This document shows, one piece after another, positions 59,096 through 64,000 of a stretch of 64,000 nucleotides of DNA. The DNA is taken from the NCBI RefSeq assembly GCF_002735905.1, contig NZ_PEBD01000008.1, forward strand, positions 372,001-436,000. Reading direction: 5' to 3'. Source of the stretch: Williamsia muralis (GTDB lineage: Bacteria; Actinomycetota; Actinomycetes; Mycobacteriales; Mycobacteriaceae). Position 1 is the first letter of the stretch. Each line of letters starts with the position of its first letter. The notes under the pieces are model-generated. The model was not told where the DNA came from, made no database searches, and was given only the letters and a program-made list of their open reading frames with translations. Made by a program: the position numbers and the translations under genes.

Positions 59096-59463
59096 CACAC
59101 GGTCGATTCGAGACGACGCTCGGCTTTGTCGACGGCCGCCGTGAGCTGTCGTTGCAGTTCCGGTTCGGGGCACGTGGCGCTACCGGGTAGCGCACGCACG
59201 ACCACCATCGTGCTCGGATCGCATCGATCCACCAGAGGACGTGCAGCCGCACGAAGCCGCCGAGCAACCGCATGCCGAACCACCGAATTGCCTACCGACT
59301 TGCCGACGATCAGACCGATCCGTGGACCACCGTGGGAGACGAAGTCAGGAGACTCGGGTACCAGCACGTGCGCCACCACATCACGCCGACCAACCCGCAC
59401 CCCATTTTTCAGAGTGCGGGTGAAGTCCGATCGCCGGGTGATCCGGTTAGGTGGGGCCAACAC
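59095..59463 (-). CDS. rnpA: Ribonuclease P protein component
   Basis: 122 residues. N-terminal [25 protein letters not shown], then [29 protein letters not shown], the conserved arginine-rich RNA-binding region. Protein subunit of RNase P, which matures tRNA 5' ends. GTG start at 59463, 42 bases after rpmH. Confidence 0.95.
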   Translation of the reverse strand: MLAPPNRITRRSDFTRTLKNGVRVGRRDVVAHVLVPESPDFVSHGGPRIGLIVGKSVGNSVVRHAVARRLRAAARPLVDRCDPSTMVVVRALPGSATCPEPELQRQLTAAVDKAERRLESTV

Positions 59464-59505
59464 GTGTGTTGCGGCCGGCTGCGCGGGCTGCGGTACCGTG
59501 TCGGC

Positions 59506-59649
59506 TCAGGCCGTCAGGCTCGAGCGTCCCTTGCGACGACGGGTGTTGACGATCGCGCGACCCGCACGGGTACGCATACGCAACCGGAATCCGTGCACGC
59601 GTGCACGACGACGGTTGTTCGGCTGGAAGGTCCGCTTGCCCTTGGCCAC
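59506..59649 (-). CDS. rpmH: Ribosomal protein L34
   Basis: 47 residues: [20 protein letters not shown], then [20 protein letters not shown] and GRSSLTA. GTG start at 59649 preceded by GAGGAG. It belongs to the large ribosomal subunit and starts the rpmH-rnpA-yidD-yidC-jag operon, divergent to dnaA. Confidence 0.97.
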   Translation of the reverse strand: MAKGKRTFQPNNRRRARVHGFRLRMRTRAGRAIVNTRRRKGRSSLTA

Positions 59650-60083
59650 GGTGAAACTCCTCGTGTGACGGGCTCGCGTCCATGATTGAGCCCAGCTTGT
59701 TAATAGGTGGTCTGGTCGCTACCCCGATGCTTCGGCTCCCGAACCACTCGCGAGTGGTTCACCTCAGCCGGAATCGACGTTCGGCGACCGTTCGAGACTA
59801 CTGACTCGCCAACGGCCGGTCAAACCGCCTCCGTACCACGAAGCGGGCCGCGACCTGCGGTATCGGCGGACGACACGCCTCGATCGGCCAGATTCTTGCC
59901 TTTACCTGCAACATGTGGTGATCGGTTGTGAGCCCCGGCCAATCTCTGTTAACTTCACCCAAGCTATCCACCCGGGGCGGAATCGCGACAACCCTTTCTG
60001 GGTTCGCTGCCAGTCTCGCTGTTCCTCCACACCTGTGGATAACGGTGTGGACAATTGGTGACGAACCACAAAGAGGGATGACC
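59650..60083. promoter_or_regulatory. rpmH/dnaA divergent control region with DnaA boxes
   Basis: 434 bases without a gene. DnaA boxes on the reverse strand at 60034-60042 (TGTGGATAA, perfect) and 60046-60054 (TGTGGACAA, the mycobacterial form), and a weaker CTATCCACC at 59964-59972. The two good boxes lie within 50 bases of the dnaA ATG and could make DnaA control its own gene. The rest holds the two divergent promoters, which are not resolvable by eye. Confidence 0.7.
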
Positions 60084-61718
60084 ATGCCAGCCGATTCGGA
60101 TCACGATTCGTTCAGTGTGATCTGGCGCAAGGTGGTCACCGAACTCAACGACGACACATCTCCCGGTAGCTACCCCCTCTCCAAACAGCAGAAGGCGTGG
60201 CTCTCGCTCGTCCGTCCGCTGACACTCGCCGAAGGCTTCGCGCTCCTCACCGTGCCGACCCCCCGGGTCCAGGAACAGATCGAACGCGGTTTGCGGGAAC
60301 CGATCGTGTCCGCCCTCAGTCGTCACCTCGGCCATTCGGTGGATCTCGCCGTGCGCATCGATCCGATCGCAGCCGACGCCTACGAGCCCGATCCTCCCAC
60401 CGAGCCCGAGTCGGTCACGGCAAATGGCCGGCCTCACCGGATGGACGACATCGGAGGTGGCCCCCGGATGAACGGGGACTCCCGCATCGACGCCGGACCA
60501 CGGCTCGACGGCGATTCCCGCAACGTCCATTCGATGGCATCGCCGCCGCCGGAGACCTTCGCCGACCGCGACCGCGACATCAACGGGGGCGCCGGTGGAG
60601 ACTGGCCGAGTTACTTCAACACCGACTCCGGTTCGAGGCGCCACGTCGACTCGTCTCGGAGCAGCACGTCGGGAAATTCCAGCGGCGACTCCAGTCTGAA
60701 CTCCAAGTACACCTTCGAGACGTTTGTCATCGGTGCCTCGAACCGCTTTGCGCACGCCGCGGCCGTCGCCATTTCCGAGGCACCTGCCCGGGCCTACAAC
60801 CCGCTGTTCATCTGGGGAGAATCCGGCCTCGGAAAAACCCACCTGCTCCACGCGGCGGGCCACTACGCACAGCGGCTGTTCCCCGGCATGCGGGTGAAGT
60901 ACGTGTCGACCGAAGAGTTCACCAACGACTTCATCAACTCCCTTCGCGACGACAGGCGAGTGGCGTTCAAGCGCCGATACCGTGACATGGACGTGTTGCT
61001 CGTCGACGACATCCAGTTCCTCGAGGGCAAAGAAGGCATCCAGGAAGAGTTCTTCCACACCTTCAACACCCTGCACAACGCGAACAAGCAGATCGTGGTG
61101 TCGTCCGATCGGCCTCCGAAACAGCTTGCAACACTTGAAGATCGGCTACGAACCCGGTTCGAGTGGGGTCTCATCACAGACGTCCAGCCGCCCGAGTTGG
61201 AAACCCGCATCGCCATCCTGCGCAAGAAGGCGCAGATGGACGACATCCGCGTCCCCGACGACGTCCTCGAGCTCATCGCATCGAAGATCGAGCGCAACAT
61301 CCGCGAACTCGAAGGTGCGCTGATCCGCGTGACCGCCTTCGCGTCGCTCAACCACTCCGAACTCGACACCGCCCTGGCCGATGTGGTGCTGCAAGCGCTG
61401 CTACCCGATTCGGCCAGCCTGGAGATCACTGCGGCGACCATCCTCGCGGTCAATGCCGAGTACTTCGACATCAGCATCGAAGAGTTGCGCGGGCCCGGCA
61501 AAACCCGGTCGATCGCCCAGGCACGGCAGATCGCGATGTATCTCTGCCGCGAGCTCACCGACCTGTCCCTGCCGAAGATCGGCGAGACATTCGACCGAGA
61601 TCACACCACGGTGATGTACGCGGACAAGAAGATTCGCAAAGAGATGACCGAGCGTCGACGCGTGTACGACCAGGTCCAGGAACTCACCGCAAGGATCAAA
61701 CAGCGCTCGCGCCGCTGA
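60084..61718 (+). CDS. dnaA: Replication initiator DnaA
   Basis: 544 residues. Domain I at about 1-85, a long low-complexity domain II (about 90-205, with Asp/Gly/Arg/Ser and repeated RMxGD, RLDGDS), the AAA+ domain III from [21 protein letters not shown], Walker [14 protein letters not shown] (about 243), Walker [14 protein letters not shown] (about 304) and domain IV with [17 protein letters not shown] 60084 is chosen because GAGGG ends 6 bases upstream; ATG 60078 would leave no space. Upstream DnaA boxes suggest autoregulation. Opens the DNA at oriC downstream. Confidence 0.97.
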   Translation: MPADSDHDSFSVIWRKVVTELNDDTSPGSYPLSKQQKAWLSLVRPLTLAEGFALLTVPTPRVQEQIERGLREPIVSALSRHLGHSVDLAVRIDPIAADAYEPDPPTEPESVTANGRPHRMDDIGGGPRMNGDSRIDAGPRLDGDSRNVHSMASPPPETFADRDRDINGGAGGDWPSYFNTDSGSRRHVDSSRSSTSGNSSGDSSLNSKYTFETFVIGASNRFAHAAAVAISEAPARAYNPLFIWGESGLGKTHLLHAAGHYAQRLFPGMRVKYVSTEEFTNDFINSLRDDRRVAFKRRYRDMDVLLVDDIQFLEGKEGIQEEFFHTFNTLHNANKQIVVSSDRPPKQLATLEDRLRTRFEWGLITDVQPPELETRIAILRKKAQMDDIRVPDDVLELIASKIERNIRELEGALIRVTAFASLNHSELDTALADVVLQALLPDSASLEITAATILAVNAEYFDISIEELRGPGKTRSIAQARQIAMYLCRELTDLSLPKIGETFDRDHTTVMYADKKIRKEMTERRRVYDQVQELTARIKQRSRR

Positions 61719-61979
61719 CGCCTGCCGTCTCACACGCTTCTGTTCTTCCTCCGCACGCCGTTCTTCTCCCGTGCGCCCAAAGCGCTTCTGCGTGGCCCGG
61801 CACGCTGCGTCCTGGCTGCTATCTGCGTCCCTACTCACCCTCGATGTTCACGCAACGTCGCTGACACCCCCTTGCACGCCGACGCCGCGGACCCCGGAGA
61901 ACATGCCTCTGGGAACCACATCCAACCCCGCGTCCCCGCCGAGAACGACAACTCTCGACCACTGCCGCAGACTTTTCAG

Positions 61980-62280
61980 ACTTGTCATCCCATTCCCTGG
62001 TGATCTGCGCGACTCGATCTACCTGTGTACAAGCCCGTGGATAACTACCGAAATCTGTGGATAGACAGTGGACCGTTCCCACGACGCCGGGTTGTGTTCA
62101 CATGTACTTCAACTTCACGCGGCATCGGCCAACGTTTCGCCCCCAGGCCCGCAGACCGGCCACCAGCCAACAAGACCTGTCATCCACAGATTTCACAGGA
62201 CCTATTACTAAGAAGAATTTCTCTCTTAACAAGACTCTTTAAAAGAAGGCGTGTGCACAACCCTCGTCCACAGGTCTGAC
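61980..62280. other. oriC: Chromosomal replication origin (oriC) between dnaA and dnaN
   Basis: In the 721-base dnaA-dnaN spacer. DnaA-box-like 9-mers: CGTGGATAA (62036-62044), TGTGGATAG (62056-62064), TCATCCACA (62180-62188) and TCGTCCACA (62264-62272). An AT-rich segment (about 62190-62245, with CCTATTACTAAGAAGAATTT and TTAACAAGACTCTTTAAAAG) stands out from the surroundings and is the likely unwinding region. Bases 61719-61979 show no boxes. Confidence 0.9.
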
Positions 62281-62439
62281 AAGACATCCCGGGACGTCGG
62301 GGCGAGCACACCCCATCGCCACCGAATACTTGTCATCCGCTTTAGAGTGGAGACCCTGACGCCTGCGCTCGGAGGAGTTCACCGCCCGCCGGCGACCTCT
62401 TGCGCAGTGGAACGATCAACCAGAAGGAAACTGAAGACG

Positions 62440-63609
62440 ATGAAGTTTCGGGTGACTCGCGACGAGTTCGCAGATTCGGTCGCGTGGGTTGCACGCAGCC
62501 TGCCCAGCCGCCCACCGGTTCCGGTCCTCGGCGGTGTCTTGCTGACGGTGACCGAGACCGGACTGTCCGTCTCGGGTTTCGACTTCGAGGTCTCGGCACA
62601 GGTGAACGTCTCAGCCGAGGTCGCCGACGAAGGTCAGGTCCTGGTGTCGGGCAAGTTGTTGGCCGACATCACGCGCGCCCTCCCTGCCAAGCCTGTCGAC
62701 GTGCAACTCGACGGAACCCGCGTCGCGATCGTCTGCGGTAGCGCGAAGTTCTCGTTGCCGACGATGCCGGTGGAGGACTACCCGCAGCTTCCCGAGGTGC
62801 CCGACAACACCGGGTCCATCCCGGCCGATGTCTTCGCCGAGGCGATCACCCAGGTTGCGGTGGCCGCCGGCCGCGACGACACCTTGCCGATGCTGACCGG
62901 TATCCGCCTCGAGATCGACAACGAGACCGTGGTGCTCGCCGCGACCGACCGTTTCCGGTTGGCAGTTCGCGAACTCACCTGGAAGCCAGAAGTCGCGGGC
63001 ACCACGTCCGCTGTGCTGGTCCCGGCGAAGACACTCGCCGAGGCGGCTCGCACAGCCGGATCCGACGGAACCTCGGCCGTCGGCCTGGCCTTTGGATCGG
63101 GCGGGAGCATCGGTGCGGACGGGCTGCTCGGCATCCTGGGATCTGGCCGTCGCACCACCACCCGCCTGCTGGATGCGGAGTTCCCCAAGTTCCGTCAGCT
63201 ACTGCCCCCCACCCACACATCGGTGGCCAACATCGAGATCGCACCGCTGACCGAGGCCATCAAGCGTGTGGCCCTGGTCGCCGAGCGCGGTGCGCAGGTG
63301 CGGCTCGAGTTCGGTGAGGACACCGTGCTACTCACCGCCGGCGGCGACGATGCAGGTCGCGCCGAGGAACAGCTGGATGTGAAGTTCTACGGCGACCCAC
63401 TGACCATCGCGTTCAACCCGGGTTACCTGCTCGACGGGCTCACGTCGCTGCATTCGTCCACCGTCGACTTCGGGTTCACCACACCGTCGAGGCCGGCAGT
63501 GTTGCGGCCGGGTGCCGAGACCGAGCCGGTCACCGACGAGAACGGCGCGTACGCCGCACCCAACAGCGAGTACACCTACCTGCTGATGCCGGTTCGACTG
63601 CCGGGGTGA
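62440..63609 (+). CDS. dnaN: DNA polymerase III sliding clamp, beta subunit
   Basis: 389 residues. The N terminus reads [37 protein letters not shown], and three clamp domains follow, ending [11 protein letters not shown] as usual (MPMRL motif). It holds the polymerase on DNA. The ATG at 62440 is preceded by AAGGAAACTGAAGACG; an open frame extends back to 62251 but crosses the origin spacer. Confidence 0.97.
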   Translation: MKFRVTRDEFADSVAWVARSLPSRPPVPVLGGVLLTVTETGLSVSGFDFEVSAQVNVSAEVADEGQVLVSGKLLADITRALPAKPVDVQLDGTRVAIVCGSAKFSLPTMPVEDYPQLPEVPDNTGSIPADVFAEAITQVAVAAGRDDTLPMLTGIRLEIDNETVVLAATDRFRLAVRELTWKPEVAGTTSAVLVPAKTLAEAARTAGSDGTSAVGLAFGSGGSIGADGLLGILGSGRRTTTRLLDAEFPKFRQLLPPTHTSVANIEIAPLTEAIKRVALVAERGAQVRLEFGEDTVLLTAGGDDAGRAEEQLDVKFYGDPLTIAFNPGYLLDGLTSLHSSTVDFGFTTPSRPAVLRPGAETEPVTDENGAYAAPNSEYTYLLMPVRLPG

Positions 63610-63793
63610 TCTGGCGACGACACCGCGCCAGATGACCAGGTCGGCCGGAAAGGTCAGCGCACCGACCCACACTGACCGAGAATGAGTGCGGTGACCAGCG
63701 ACCGACGCAGGTTGCCCGGGCGTAGATCCGACTCGAATCGATTCGCGGCCATCTGACCGCGAGGACCGTGACTGGCAAAGGACTGGTGAGACC

Positions 63794-64000
63794 ATGCAGC
63801 TGGGTTTGGTGGGATTGGGAAAGATGGGCGGGTTCATGCGAACCCGGGTCAAGAACGCCGGAATCGAGGTCATCGGATACGACCCGCGTCCTGAGGTCAC
63901 CGATGTCGCATCGCTTGCCGAACTCGCCTCCGCGCTCGACGCCCCGAGGATCATCTGGGTGATGGTGCCCTCGGGTGAACCCACGCGGTCCACCGTCCGG
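63794..64000 (+). CDS. gnd: 6-phosphogluconate dehydrogenase (decarboxylating), 5' part
   Basis: 69 codons to the window edge. MQLGLVGLGKMGGFMRTRVK is the N-terminal Rossmann motif (GxGxMG) and IIWVMVPSGEPTRSTVR the next strand, matching the gnd gene that follows dnaN in M. smegmatis and relatives (before recF). It makes ribulose-5-phosphate and NADPH or NADH in the pentose phosphate pathway. Truncated by the window. The 184-base spacer before it shows nothing clear. Confidence 0.93.
   Translation, partial: MQLGLVGLGKMGGFMRTRVKNAGIEVIGYDPRPEVTDVASLAELASALDAPRIIWVMVPSGEPTRSTVR

Noticed and set aside
1-64000. CRISPR array, tRNA or rRNA gene, insertion sequence, prophage
   Set aside because: No regularly spaced repeats, cloverleaf/rRNA stretches, transposase or phage genes were seen. 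Reading by eye can miss a tRNA; tRNAscan would decide.

Overview
This window is a GC-rich actinobacterial chromosome segment that ends at the replication origin. The right part (about 33.8-64 kb) follows the mycobacterial origin region closely: cca, mutT4-like NUDIX, DUF6049 protein, murJ-pseudokinase, sigM, rsmA-like, trxB, trxC, cwlM, GNAT, parB, parA, rsmG, jag, yidC, yidD, rnpA, rpmH, dnaA, oriC, dnaN, gnd. With a lon gene, a type III polyketide synthase and a Stealth-type glycan phosphotransferase, the best guess is Gordonia or a near relative in Mycobacteriales. The genus is an inference from gene content, not from a search.

Layout. 0-3.5 kb: tail of a zinc-type oxidoreductase, lon with a clear redox-stress promoter and a HAIR-like operator, then two small genes. 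3.5-9 kb (minus strand): a compact putative lipid pathway consisting of a cytochrome b5-desaturase fusion, a type III PKS, an ABC exporter and a DUF4436 membrane protein. 9-12.8 kb: LppX/LprG-type lipoprotein, an Rv1747-like FHA-ABC exporter and a SRPBCC protein. 12.8-21.2 kb: leuS, SdpI-like, secreted S15 hydrolase, YqgE, MFS and LLM oxidoreductase. 21.2-25.9 kb: an AT-richer patch with an EthD-like gene facing a translationally coupled regulator/HExxH protein/membrane protein operon, then an acyl-CoA ligase and a calcium-repeat protein. 26-33 kb: EgtE-like lyase and a block matching M. tuberculosis Rv2249c-Rv2252 (glpD, TetR regulator, FAD oxidase, diacylglycerol kinase) with an added acyl-CoA dehydrogenase. 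33-64 kb: transglutaminase and the origin-proximal block, in which four genes (tag, NUDIX, cAMP phosphodiesterase-like, Stealth) separate murJ from sigM.

Regulatory logic readable from sequence. lon and trxB share the same promoter form (GGGAACA, 17 nt, GTT), typical of SigH/SigR thiol-stress sigma factors. The anti-SigM gene carries a GGAACC-16-CGTC ECF promoter. The sigM/Stealth divergent spacer holds an 18-bp palindrome. Three parS sites sit inside parA and rsmG, and DnaA boxes flank dnaA with an AT-rich stretch before dnaN. No rRNA, tRNA, CRISPR array, insertion sequence or prophage was recognised.
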